From Lytechinus variegatus (taxonomy: Eukaryota; Echinodermata; Echinoidea; Temnopleuroida; Toxopneustidae): a stretch of DNA of 64,000 nt. Location: assembly GCF_018143015.1 (NCBI RefSeq), contig NC_054746.1, forward strand, positions 37,946,687 to 38,010,686, in the 5' to 3' direction. A program made the position numbers and the translations under genes. Below the pieces are notes generated by a model. It made no database searches. It was not told the origin of the DNA and saw only the letters and a list, made by a program, of their open reading frames with translations. Positions within the stretch are counted from its first letter, which is position 1; each line of letters opens with the position of its first letter. Below are positions 31,194 through 43,078 of this stretch, one piece after another.

Positions 31194-34100
31194 ATGACTT
31201 CCAAATCAACATCTGACGCTGCTGATGACAAGAGCGACGACGAGAATGAGAATGGCACCGGAGGAAGTCATGGAAGTGGGGGAGTTCTGTTTTACGTCAA
31301 TAAAGATGGTTTTCCCATGACTCACCAAACATTTGAAAAAATGTTTAATCATTGTGCAAGGATTCATCCAGATAAAGAAAAGATGGTGGAAAAGATTCAA
31401 GGCAACAAAAACTTACCGAAGGTAAGAACTAAGTCATAATTGCCAAAAAAAAACCTAAACAAAGGCAAAGCTGACTAAGCTTCACCACTCATGATCATTC
31501 TATGATAGTATGAACAAGATTATGATAACCTTGTTCTCTGTTAGTCCTCCCTGTGTGGTGAAATAAGGTTGGCAATGTTTGGCGTATTTTCTCTTTTTCT
31601 TTGAAACAAATGCTTGCTTTTTTAAAACTTTTCAGTTCCATTACAATTTACAGCTATTCATCATACAACTTTGCTCATAAGTAAATTTGATTCACAATTA
31701 AGTTTTTTAATAAAGAAAAATTAATTTTTCTTTATTAAAAAACTTAATTGTGTGTGTATTTGAGAAATTGAGTTTTGTCAGACGTGTATCATCAATCAGA
31801 TATGAGCTCTGGGACCGACCTTTAACGTCACCATCCGAAATATGTGACCAGGGCTCAGACCTCTGCATCAATTTGTAACTTCCTCACAGCTTGGATTACA
31901 GGCATGACAGGCGCACGCCACAACGCCCAGTTGTCTTGCCATATTACTTTCCACCAATAGAGGGCAGCGGGCGTACACATAAATATGCCCCTAATTCAAG
32001 TTTTGGAGTGCTCTGGGGCCTGTTTCTCAACACCGTCCTAAGTCTATCTTCTTGACCAAATCGGAGATAGTGAGCTACTTGTCTGCTATTGCTAACCATT
32101 TCACGAAGCAGTCTTTACCAAGCTCAGGTACAACTAGCCAGGAGGCTTCTAGAGAGTAAAAATCATTTACTAATGTAAGGTTACTCTCAATGAAGCCAGG
32201 TATCCCTACCCATTCACGTTGCGTGTATGCCGCCAAAACCTGAAAGTTTCGCCCCTGAGATTTCTACTTTCCTTCTAAAAGATCAAGCCCTAAAATGGGA
32301 TGCAACTTCATTTCCGACATTTCTGCGCCATCGATTTCATTTTTAAACAAGAGTTCATCAAAAAATGAGAAAAATATCATGACAAGAAGGAAGAGACTTG
32401 CCCGATGTTTCTGCGCCATCGATTTTATTTTCAAACAAGAATTCATCAAAAAATGAGAAAAATATCATGACGAGAAGAAAGAGACTTGCCCGATGTTTAT
32501 GCCGCCATCTTGTTTCCTTTTGTTCTTCGCCAAAGTTACAGACGCTTGAATTGATGAATTCTTGTTTAAAACTAAAATCGATGGCGCAGAAATGTCGGAA
32601 ATTAAGTTGCATCCCATGCCCCATGTACATGATCTAGATCTTTTAAAAGGAAAGTAGAAATCTCGGCCTACACGCACGTGAATGGATAAGGATACCTGGC
32701 TTTGTTGAGAGTAACCTTATGTTAGTAAATGATTTTTACTCTCTGGAAGCCTCCTGGCTAGGTACAACAACCTCACTAAATATTTATGACACCTTTGAGC
32801 CTGTCATAATTCTTTCTTAATAACGTAGAGGCATCACGTGGGTAGATTATGGCATGCAAAAGTGCCTAGAAATTTTAAAATTATAATTTTACGTAACAGA
32901 ATCCTGACATCGAGGCACAAACTGGACCCTCAGAAAAAGGAAAAGTCCTGTCTCGTTCTTTCTCCTTCTTTTAAAATTGAAAACATAATGGCCGATCGCT
33001 ACCAAGAACGAACGTAACATAGAGATCTAACTATTCCTTTTTTTTTTTGAGGGTCCAGTTTGTGCCTTGATGTCGGGATTCTGTGTCATGATAGACCTTC
33101 ATCCATAATCGAGGTAAGTGCATGATTTATTTTTCCCCTTTTATTTGGAGTGATATTGTGACCCCATTCTACCCCATTTTGGAGAGTATACCATGTTACA
33201 CGGATGAGTCCTGGGCTCCCTGGGTTAGGTAGATCGTAGACCTAATCCTGGGTTTTAGGGGACTAAATTATTTGTACCGACAAAAAATAACTACCTAATC
33301 GCTTACTAGTACACCAAACTTATACATGTCACACTGACTCACTGTCATTTATTGATAGCCCCTCCCCCTACCCAGTCAGAGGGAAGGGGTGGGGTTGACA
33401 GTGTCTGCAGGAATGGGGGAGGGCTTTTCATCATTCAAATTATTTTACAGTGTATAGTGCCTGGGATGAGTTGGGTGAATTTGTCAACCATTTTTATGTG
33501 CAAATTAGTCCCCTAAAACCCAAGATTACCCATAAAAAGGCTTCCTATGTGACAATTTAACTTAATGTTAGATACTGAAATGTGTCAAGTGTGCATCAAT
33601 TTTTTTAACATACATGTAGGGTCTACATAATGTTAGACCCTATTACCTTTTTTGCCTTGATCTGGGACAAGATCAAAGTTACACCAAAAGGTTCAGTCTT
33701 AGGAATTTAATTTCATGTTTATTCTTTTAAATTTTCAGATGTGCAGTCTGCAGACATGAGACCCCCTTCATAATTAATGTATGTCCAGCTGTTGCATGGG
33801 TTGTTTGTCTGGACAAGACACTTTGATTTCAGGACTAGATATACTAATTTGTTCTTCAAGATACATGTAGAATAGTTATAAGGGGGAATTGTCATGAATT
33901 AATTACCCCGTTAATGAATCCCCAGAACAGACAATTATCCTGTCTATAATCTAGGTTGACACTTCATGTACATGTAAGTTCCGTATTCTGATCTTTGGTT
34001 TAGTTCACTTGGTCACTGCAGCCACCCTGCCTTTGGGAAATAGATCTAAGGTATGCCAATGCAGTACACAACACACACTTAAAATATTCATTAAAATACC

Positions 34101-37100
34101 ACTTTTGTGACCAAAAATACTTATTTCCATACAGCTGCAATCTTTTTTTTTATTTGTAACTTGGGAATCATTTTTGTACACATATTCACAAGTGCACTTG
34201 AAAACTTGAATTTTGTGTATGCGATCTATTGGTGGAAAGTAAAATTGCAATTAAATTTTCCTTTTTCAATCTCTATTTTTAATTTAGAAAAAATAATTAA
34301 AATTAAATAATTCAATTTATTTCAGAGACAATTTATATGATGAATAGCAGTAATGGAAATTGACAGTGTAAAAAAAACCCAAGCATTAGTGTCCCCAAGA
34401 ACAAGAGAAAATAAGTCAAATATTGCCAACCTTATTTCACCACACAGGGAATAGTAATAGAGAACAATGTCATGTCATCACCTTGTTCATTGAATGAGTG
34501 GTTTAATCAAGACTCTTGTCTTAACTTGTGGTTTAACTATGGATAGCCAAATGGGACACAGATCTTTAATAGTTCAGTTTTTATTTCTAAGCCCATCTTC
34601 ATGCATGACGCAGGTCATTCATAACCATCTTAACGCTTTTGGCTTCCAAAAATTGTAGCTCAGAGTTAGACCATGACCTAAACTTCAACTGGTCTTCAGA
34701 ATACTTTAAGTCTGGTTTAACTGTTTTAGTTTGATCAAAAGAAATTTCAACTCTTTGCAAGACAATAATGGGCATTATAAATTGTTGTTGTTGGTTGATT
34801 TTAACGATGTATGAAACAGATATTAAGCAGGCCTACTACTGTACAGTTGTATGTACAGGTTAGCAGATATTTTAGCAATCCCCTTTTCACTATTTTTCTC
34901 TCTACTTGTGACAGGTTCCTGTTCCGTCAGTCCCTGCTGTGCACCTTTACCAGTCCGTTGGAGCAAGATTAGAAGCAATCCAGGACTATATGAAAGAACT
35001 ACAGTATCCTTCAAGAAAATAAATAAGTTGCTGATTAAGACTTGGATTTTTACAAAGTCACTAAAATGATACCCACTTGGGCACCAAAATAATTTTCTAC
35101 ATATAGGATACATGTAGCTAGATTAATAAATAAATAAATAAATAAATAAAAAAATAAACACTATATGGCCTATTTTAGGAGATTGTTAAATTAGTTCATT
35201 TAACCTTGCAAGCATAACTTTTATCAGCATTCAAAAGATACCTGGATAGGTTTCAAGAACTACTTTGGCATGCCTGACATAAATAGCATGTTATGAATAA
35301 TAAAAAAATTATAAAATAACAGTCCACTACCTCCACTACACTTAGATGATTTAAAATGTAGGTAAATTATGATTATTTGCCATTACATGTATGTAAAGAA
35401 TTCAAAATGCAGTTATGTTGTGAACAATTAAAAATGACATTGTTATCAAAAGTGCTTTAGTTTAATTAAGAAATATGCTTTATTTATGCACTACAATTTG
35501 AATGTTCCCAATATATTTGAAAAGAAATTGAACCAAAAACAGTTTACCAGTCAATGAAGACTAATTCCCTTGTATTTTCACACTTTTTTTTTACAGCATA
35601 TTGGGACATTGTTAGGTACTTAAGAAAATGATTTGCTTTCTTGCATGATAATGTCCCTTTTTATTTCTATATTTTTTCAATTACATTCTTATAGAAAGGC
35701 AATTTTAATTGATTCGGTTGGAGAACCATGAAGCATGACAGCGCATAATTTCATTTATATTCTACATGTTTGTACATTTCATGATTTCATTGGTATAATA
35801 AAAAATATTAGGCCTATGTTGTTCTGTTATAAGTCACCTTAACTGTAATATTCATTCAGATACAATCACACTGGTATGCAGTTTTATGAAATTAAAAAGA
35901 ACAGGCCATTATCTGGGTAAGTTTTACTTTCTGGTTTTACAATGATTTAAAATCACGATTCAGAAAGAAAAAAAGTACCATATGATAGTTCCTAACTGTG
36001 GTACAGTATCATTGAAAAAAAGTTATGCAAATGGAATAAGATAAACAATTCATCAAGTCATGAGTATAGGCTTTAATTTATGAATATGTGCAGATCATGT
36101 ACTTTGGTTATGAACATTGTTCTTTAGAATTGAAAAGTTGGAGAATGTTTTCTTGATTTTACAATATTTATTGAATTTATATTTCAAAAATTAATTCATT
36201 CATTTTCTTTTCTTCTTTCTTGCAGTTTAATGGATTCTGCTAAAGAAATGATTAGGGAGTCGCTACCCATCAAATGTTTGGAAGCTGTAATTCTAGGAAT
36301 GTATCCTTTCTATAAAATGGAAGTTCTTGTCATGATATTACATTGTTGAGTAAAGTATAAACTCTCAAATTGATTAAGAAATATTGATTATATTACACCT
36401 GATAATTGATGCATAATTGCATTCTGTAAGGTTTTGTATCCCCCAAATATGATCAAAATCATCTCTTATTTTTGCTGTAAAATTCCTCATTGAGTAAATA
36501 TACTTATATGGGAATTTTGGGCTCTAACATTAATTTTTTTTGGGGGGGAGGGGGGTGTCATTTTTTTAGTGTTTGAAATTGAATTGTTTACTATCATATT
36601 TTCTCAACACGCTAAGAACTTGAGAAATCACAATGATTATTGTCAACTTTCAAGAGGAGTTCTATTTTAGCTTCTTATACTACAATGACTGTATGATGGC
36701 AAGTTCATAAATTTCATTTAAAAATGATAATTGCATTCAGGTGCAAATATTGTAGCAAACTGAAACTCAGTATAGCATGATCACCTGTATCAGTGCTACT
36801 GCAAGAAAAGTGTGATTGAAAACATACCTACTTTAGGAGTTTACATGCACAAGAAATCTAGAAATAAATAGTCATCTGCTTTGAAGATGGACCTTCCTTG
36901 TAAGCACTATTTTCACATCTTAAAGCTTAATTAACACATGAGAGGAGATTAATTTCCAATAGCTGTTTTAATTGTTTAAAAAAATATTTTTCATGCACTG
37001 TTTTTAAGAAAGTTGCAATTTTGTTTTATAAAATTGTTTAGTAAGACCCCATTCCAAAGTTAATTAAAAAAGCCTGGCAATGCAGAGATGAGTGTACGTA

Positions 37101-40100
37101 ACCTTCAAAGGCAAAAATATGATAAACACATTCTGCTTAATTACTGTACATTGCTTTTAATACAACTTATTTAGAGAATAAATGGGAAACCTCGATGAAT
37201 GAAAACATCAATCTCCTTTCCTTAACAAAAAATCTTGAACAAATCAGCTACTTGACAAATGGAACCCCAGGATTAGAACGGTTCACAATAAGTTTTAAGA
37301 CTCAATTCCATGGGAATGTCCATAGACATGTGGTACTTGGTTTGGTTCATAACTCACGCTATGGTGCTCTTGGTATGAGCAGGAGAGAAGATCTCATGGA
37401 TAAACCGCTTGAATTCAAGGTATGTTAATCACTTGGAAATGCCATGTGAGATAAATTGTATAAACTTGCTTGCTAAAAAAAAACAAGCCCATTAGTGTTT
37501 GATAGTGGATACACTAGTCTGTGAATTATCAGAAGCTACACGGACAAGAATCACACAATGATAGTCATTAATAATACATGTACAGTGCATTTTTTGTGCT
37601 AAAATTACTTAATTTTCTAGCAATTCTAATTCCATGGTTAAATATTTTAACAATCACATGATGGTTAGATATTAAAAATTTTCAGAATGAAACTGAGTCC
37701 CAGTTAACATGCCTGCAAGCTCTACAGATGTGGTTAATGGAATTACATTGATTATTTCAATTGCCCATGCAAGAATATCAGAAGTTTTTTTCTCTCTTTT
37801 GTGGTGTCACAATCCAACTTTCATTTGCCCTTCTTCTCTTTTAAAAACTTTCACATTCTGTGTTACGTTTACTTTATCCTTTCTTTTCTTTCTTTCTATA
37901 TACTTTCTTTTCTTGTCCAATATTCTGTCTTGGTGTTTCTCTCCCATTTCTTTCACTTACTGAGTAAGTTTGTAACTTCTCAAATGTATAATTCAGTGTG
38001 GGCCTGTACACGTAGGAATTTCAATAATAGTTTTTGTCCATTAGAAATTGTGCTTCTCCTTTCACCACTAAAATCTATAATTTTATCTATTTTTGTAGTC
38101 ACTATCTGAGCTGATCTTTAGCTACCAAGATGCATATAAGAAATGTGAGTACATGTGTATCAATGAACATTGCATCATTACTGATGTATTCATTTCTCTT
38201 TTTAAAAAGAAAATCAACATGACAGTGGATTCTATGCAGTAATAATCAAATACTGTTGACAATTTCATGAGATAGATTGCTGGTGCAAAGTGAAAATATT
38301 GAAATCGTGATCTCTTTTATCACTCTACTCAAGTGTGTTTTGTTGTTTTAGTGTTCCATACAAACTAAGCAACTTTTATCGTAAAGTGTGCACTAATATT
38401 TTAGTGCCAAAAATTTTGCAATTACACCATGTAGGATCTGTAAGATATAAAACAAAAGCTATGTTGTTATGCTATCTGTATGAGGTATGTAGTATAATAT
38501 CATTAAGAACAATGCTGATTATTTAGGTTTTGGAAGGATTGTTTAAGTCATTTATCATGATTCATAAACTTGTTATATTTACATGTGACAAATGATTCTG
38601 TCATTATCAGTAGTTCTTCACGTTTGATTGAAGCTAAGCATTGATCAGTTGCATCTTGTATTTGCTCACAAAATCTCTTATTTCCAGATTGGCATGTAGT
38701 GAAGAAACTGAAGGTTGGATTACCAATCGCTCATGATCCACATAGCTTTGAACAGATACAATGGCGGGTGAGTGATTACTTGATTGATAGACCGATTCTT
38801 ATTTCTCCTACCTCTGTCTTTCTTATCCTCTTCATCTTTCATTATCCTCTTTTCTCCTTTCCTTTTGTTTTTCTTACCCTTCTACATGTATCTCCTTTCT
38901 TTTTTTCTTCCTTATTTCTTTCTACCCTCCTTCTTTTACTTCTCTTTTGTATTCTCCTTTCTTTTTATTTTTTTTGTTCTTTTATTCCTCTTCCTTTTCC
39001 TTCTCTTTCTTCTCCATCTCCCCCTCCTCCTCCACAGTCTCCTTCTCATTATCCTTCTCTTCTTTCTCCTTATTATTCTTTTACTCCCCCCCTCCTTCTT
39101 TTCTTTATAAAAATAATAAAGGGATATTTAATGAGAGTATTATTATTACCTCAGCTTTAGCTGGGCTGCCTAGGCACTCAAGCATAAAAAATTCTTCCTA
39201 CTGGTTACCCATTCAGCACAATGTGGGTGAATGTCTTGCTGATTTAAAACATAACATGGCTTGTAATCGAACCTGCATCCCCCAGATTGAAAGAGAAGAG
39301 TCACAATTACTAGAACACAACCCCCCCCCCTCTTTACCTTTAAGCCAATCTGCACTCACAAAATAAACTTATCACTGGAAATGGGGGGGGGGGGAGGTTG
39401 AGAGGACATGTATCTAGATAAGTCCAGTAGCTACTCTGTAAGATGAGATAATTATATTCTTTTATTCTTCATTTGTAGCATCTGTCTCTTAACATGTGGA
39501 AAATGACCCGCACTGAAGCAAGCAAGGAGATTGACAAATATGCAAAAGATATGAGAGCATGTGTAAGTTTTAATTGTATATATTACTAATGTATACAAGT
39601 GAAATGACCCAAAATGCTTTTTATTAGGTATGCTTATATGAAGGGCAAAAAAGTACATTTTGGTTGGTGTACAGCTTTAAGAAATTGTTGAGAATTCTTC
39701 TTTTGTAAAGATTTCAAACATGATCTAGTTTTGTACAGGATGTCATTTGGTTTGAGAAGAGCCTTTTTTTTGGGGGGGGGTGGTTGCTATCAGCTATCAT
39801 CAATTACATTTTATATAAAAAGAACATCATGTTCATCATTTTTCCTGTTTAAATACAATTTTAGATAGTGCCATGTGAGCAAGCATAAACAGAATTAAAA
39901 TATATCCCGATGTTCAAATATAGATTGATCTACTTTTCTTTCTTTTTTGTATGAGACATTTTTGTGATGTTTTTGTACAGTTTACCTGCTGTTTTTTCCA
40001 AATATTTAAGCAGTTTGAATGAATAAATACAAAATCGAAATTTGGTTGAATAGATATCAAGTACTGCCTATATCAGTGTTTCCACTTTAAAAGAGATTTC

Positions 40101-40636
40101 CAGTATTCCAGGAAACTTTGGAAAGTCCAAAATTTTATAATGTACACAATATTTTAATATAACTATTTTCAGTATTCATGATAGTGGTCACTATTAAAGG
40201 CCAGCATCAGACATGCTGTTTTCATCTTCTGAAGTTTGTTTAAAAATCAAATTTGAAGGTTAAAAAAAAATGGCAGTGCTTTTCAGACAATTCTGGATGC
40301 AGTTTCAGGAAAGAAAAGTTGAGTTGTAGAAGCAGTGCAACATGTACAATTGCCTCCAGTCAATCGATGTGAGAATTATGTTAGATCTCTTTCATCACTA
40401 TTGTCTTTTTACAGTACAAATCAAGTCGCTCAGGGCAGTCCAACTATCAGTTTGTCCAGGAAACCAACCCTTACAACTCACCTCGTAGGAATCCTATTCC
40501 TAGTACTCCTAGGGTTAATAGACCATCCTCTCCCATCGTTGTCAGGGTAACACAAGCTGGAGCTGATGGTAGTGATGATGATGGACCAGTGGTAGAAAAA
40601 AGGTTAACAGGTGGTGGATACGAAATCAGAATATGA
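31194..40636 (+). CDS. VASH: Vasohibin (tubulinyl-Tyr carboxypeptidase), complete, 9 coding exons
   Basis: Vasohibins remove the C-terminal tyrosine of alpha-tubulin, working with the small partner SVBP. Exons: 31194-31421, 34915-35003, 35860-35916, 36226-36300, 37248-37419, 38099-38144, 38688-38767, 39479-39562, 40415-40636. Together they give 1053 bases and 350 residues, against about 355-365 in the human proteins; all junctions are GT/AG and in phase. The protein starts with an acidic Ser/Gly-rich tail, then GGVLFYVNKDGFP, DYMKELQYNHTG, ESLPIKCLEAVILGIYLTNG, HVVLGL and ALGMSRRE, and ends GYEIRI like vertebrate vasohibins. The catalytic residues fall at Cys142, His177 and Ser194, with the same 35- and 17-residue spacing as human VASH1. 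It looks fully functional. It is one gene rather than the vertebrate VASH1/VASH2 pair, as far as this window shows. Confidence 0.95.
31693..31752. repeat. Perfect 60-base palindrome
   Basis: The thirty-base arms, centred between 31722 and 31723, are exact reverse complements with no spacer. The sequence starts CACAATTAAG and ends CTTAATTGTG. It lies in vasohibin intron 1. Confidence 0.97.
31808..31935 (-). mobile_element. SINE with a 7SL/Alu-like head
   Basis: On the minus strand the unit begins CTGGGCGTTGTGGCGTGCGC, then CCTGTAATCCAAGC, which closely follows the order of the 7SL RNA Alu domain (GGGC..GGTGGC..GTGCCTGTA.TCCCAGC). A duplicated GCCTGT lies in the middle. A tail containing TTCGGATGGTGACGTTAAAG and GGTCGGTCCC follows. 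It sits antisense in vasohibin intron 1. I do not know its published family name. Confidence 0.5.
32135..32760. mobile_element. Inverted-repeat element with 8-base target duplication
   Basis: Starts TAGCCAGGAGGCTTC and ends GAAGCCTCCTGGCTA, flanked by a perfect GGTACAAC on both sides (32127-32134, 32761-32768). The inverted arms run about 200 bases and carry GTAAAAATCATTTACTAA and a GCAACTT / AAGTTGC block. The left half holds two tandem copies of a unit of about 95 bases containing CTGCGCCATCGATT. There is no coding gene. An 8-base duplication fits hAT or P-type elements; the termini do not decide which. Confidence 0.85.
32896..33084. mobile_element. Small inverted-repeat MITE
   Basis: The left arm ACAGAATCCTGACATCGAGG, continuing CACAAACTGGACCCTCA, is mirrored at the right (TGAGGGTCCAGTTTGTG, then ATGTCGGGATTCTGT). 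Arms are about 45 bases with few mismatches. It sits in vasohibin intron 1. Confidence 0.8.
33247..33530. mobile_element. Small inverted-repeat MITE
   Basis: TGGGTTTTAGGGGACTAA on the left matches TTAGTCCCCTAAAACCCA on the right. The centre is G/C-richer (GGAAGGGGTGGGGTTGAC). No coding frame. The target duplication is unclear. Confidence 0.6.
38780..39110. repeat. CT-rich low-complexity tract
   Basis: A pyrimidine run follows vasohibin exon 7 (38688-38767) inside intron 7. Open frames crossing it share only their first residues with the real exon. Confidence 0.85.
39195..39320 (-). mobile_element. tRNA-derived SINE
   Basis: The minus strand carries a B-box-like GCAGGTTCGATTACAAG and the tail block CATTGTGCTGAATGGGTAAC, shared with the copy at 44838. 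It lies in vasohibin intron 7. It is a decayed copy. Confidence 0.6.
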
Positions 40637-43078
40637 TACCGATATTAATCACTAACCCATTGCCTAATGGAGCACAAGATAAATACTATATGTGTGGGAA
40701 TTACAGAAATCATCTGTCAATTGGTTGATTGTCTTTTATTACAGGCGCCTGCTTCATGAGGACTTCTTATTAATTCATAGTTTCTATCACAATTTTATGG
40801 TCAGCCAGTCAGATTGAATGATGTCAGTAGCTTTTAACTGTTATTGCAAATTTGTTACAGTAACAAGTTTTATGAAATGAGCTTCTGATCTATGTAGAAA
40901 CATGATATATAGTATTTAAGGTATTTATCATCTGTAAATGAAAACAAAATATTTTATAACTGTCAGTGACTGTATCGAAAAGTAATCATGTGGTTCAATT
41001 GTTGTTTGTATTATGAGAGAGCAAGGAGGGAGGGAGGGAGAGAGAAAGATAAGATAAAGAAAGAAGAGAGAAAAGAGGAAGAAAGAAGCAAGGTTCTGAA
41101 GATAATTTTTGTGTGAAAATGTTGAAACATTTAAGGGAGAGAGATGGAGAAGAAACTTAAGAGAAAGCAGTGCAATTGTCAGAGACATGGGTAGAAGAGA
41201 AACTGAGAGATGGTAAAATAGAAGACCAAATGAGAAAGCAAAAAGACAAAAAAAAAACATGGATTAAGACAGGGGGTTGGGCAAGACATAAAAGCATGAA
41301 GAACAGAATAAATGCTTTAATGTGTTTTTTGCATTATGCCAAAATAAATCTACATTTCCAAGGATTAAATTGCGATTAGTTATGCATTTATATATCACAT
41401 TGATCCAAATGTTTGTCTTTCAATCCCAATCAATAGCTGCTTTCAAAAAATATAGCTAATAACCAGTCATTTTTATTCAGTTTTATACTATAAGTACAGA
41501 GCATCACAGGAAATATTAATGAAGATTCAAAGACTTTTATCTTCCTTGTTAAAATTTGATACCTATACATTTGTTGTAAGTATTTATGTTGTATATTATG
41601 TATTTAGTATTTATTTGTATTCTTTGTTAAATTAGTTATACATGTTAATTACTTGATATTTTTTTACAAAATCTCCAAATTGGCTCTTTACTACTTTTCA
41701 TTGTCTTTCATATTGAATAGTGTAATGGACTTGTCATGAGCCAATTTTGTCTCTGCAATTTGTTTCCGTCCGATGTTTACCGTTCCATCCATTGTTTGAA
41801 TATTTGAATGCTGAATATTAGTGCATCGATTCTCACTTCCTTGCTTTAATACCAGCTCAGACACTTTACCAGGGGGCCACTTAACTATATTGATGTAACA
41901 TGAAGAACTTAATCAGGAAAACATTGATTTAGGTGGTTGAAATGCAAAAGTGAATTGTATGTGATGTATTAGTGTGTTGAAAACACAACATGAACAATAA
42001 CAGAAGAAACGTAAGAGATCTATGCAAAAAAATAAGAATGTGTTGCTGAGTTCATCATTTTGCTAATTGGATATTTTTTCATTCATATCAGTTGGATTTT
42101 TGTGCCACCTAGGATTCTGTGATAAAGGGCATTCTATATTGGCATTACAGTTATGGGGGGAGCAGTTACAATTTAAATGAATTGTGAATAAAGTATAAAT
42201 TTGACCTATAAAATGCATTTAGGGAGTCATTTTGATTTTGAACACCTGTGATCATGCATGTATACAGCATTGTGGTTAAGTGGCCCAAGGTTTGATTTGT
42301 TTAAGGAGAATTTGAGACTCTTTGATCATTATGAATTGACTTTCTGCCATTTAGATGATGTCTGAATTTGGAGGTTGATAAACCCCACTGTAAATTGTGT
42401 TAATTTGTATAAATTACATATTGCTCACACAAACAACACATTTTATATTTGTATACTTGTAGTATGAATACTTCCATTAATAGTACCGTCCAAATTCATT
42501 TTTATAAAAAAGTACCGTCCAAACTTTGTCTCATCTTGTCAACTTTAGAATATGATATAATGCAAGTTATTTTATCTTGACTTCTATGAATTTTTTTATT
42601 ATTGCAGGAAATTGGTGGATGAAATTTAACATTTGTTTAACTGAAATAAAGATTTAATATCTGCCTACTTTCTTTGATGAATGTAAGAAAGGGTATTCAG
42701 TCCTTTCAGCTAGTTTCCAATGTGTATCATCAGTGAGAAGAATTATGATTCAATGTGATAATTGAGGGTGTTTTGTATGCATGCTTGGTGTGTTTAAGTA
42801 ATTGATTTGACTCATAATGAATCCAAACTTCATTTTTATTGTGAGCTCAATGCCAAAATGTTTTTAATCATTATTTTGAAAGAAAAGAGTTGTTGATAAA
42901 AGAATAGTTCTTTTAGTTGCATATAGTTAGGGGCGTTTTCAGAAGTTAATCTCTTGATTTTCAACCAACCATATACCAATCAACATGAACATTAATTGAA
43001 TGTTTGAAATACATTTTATACGATTGATTGGTCGGGGTAACTATATTTTTCACCAGCTGTGTCTCCTAAAACAATAGT
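40637..43078. other. Downstream of vasohibin: probable 3' UTR and spacer
   Basis: AATAAA motifs suitable as poly(A) signals occur near 41308, 42187 and 42646. A GGGA/GAAA purine tract spans 41018-41090. I see no further coding exon. Confidence 0.5.

Larger units (their letters stand above)
31480..34510. mobile_element. Inverted-repeat-bounded block in vasohibin intron 1
   Basis: Sequence at 31480-31625 recurs in reverse complement at 34370-34510. Shared blocks include CTGTGTGGTGAAATAAGG, TTGTTCTCT and ATTTTCTCTT. The arms are about 130-150 bases and clearly diverged. The 2.7 kb between them contains a perfect palindrome, a SINE and three smaller inverted-repeat elements. It may be one old element later filled by insertions, or two separate copies of one repeat. 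Confidence 0.5.

Noticed and set aside
38699-39366. Long pyrimidine-encoded open frames after vasohibin exon 7
   Set aside because: Only the first 23 residues of one frame are the real exon; the rest is the CT-rich intron.
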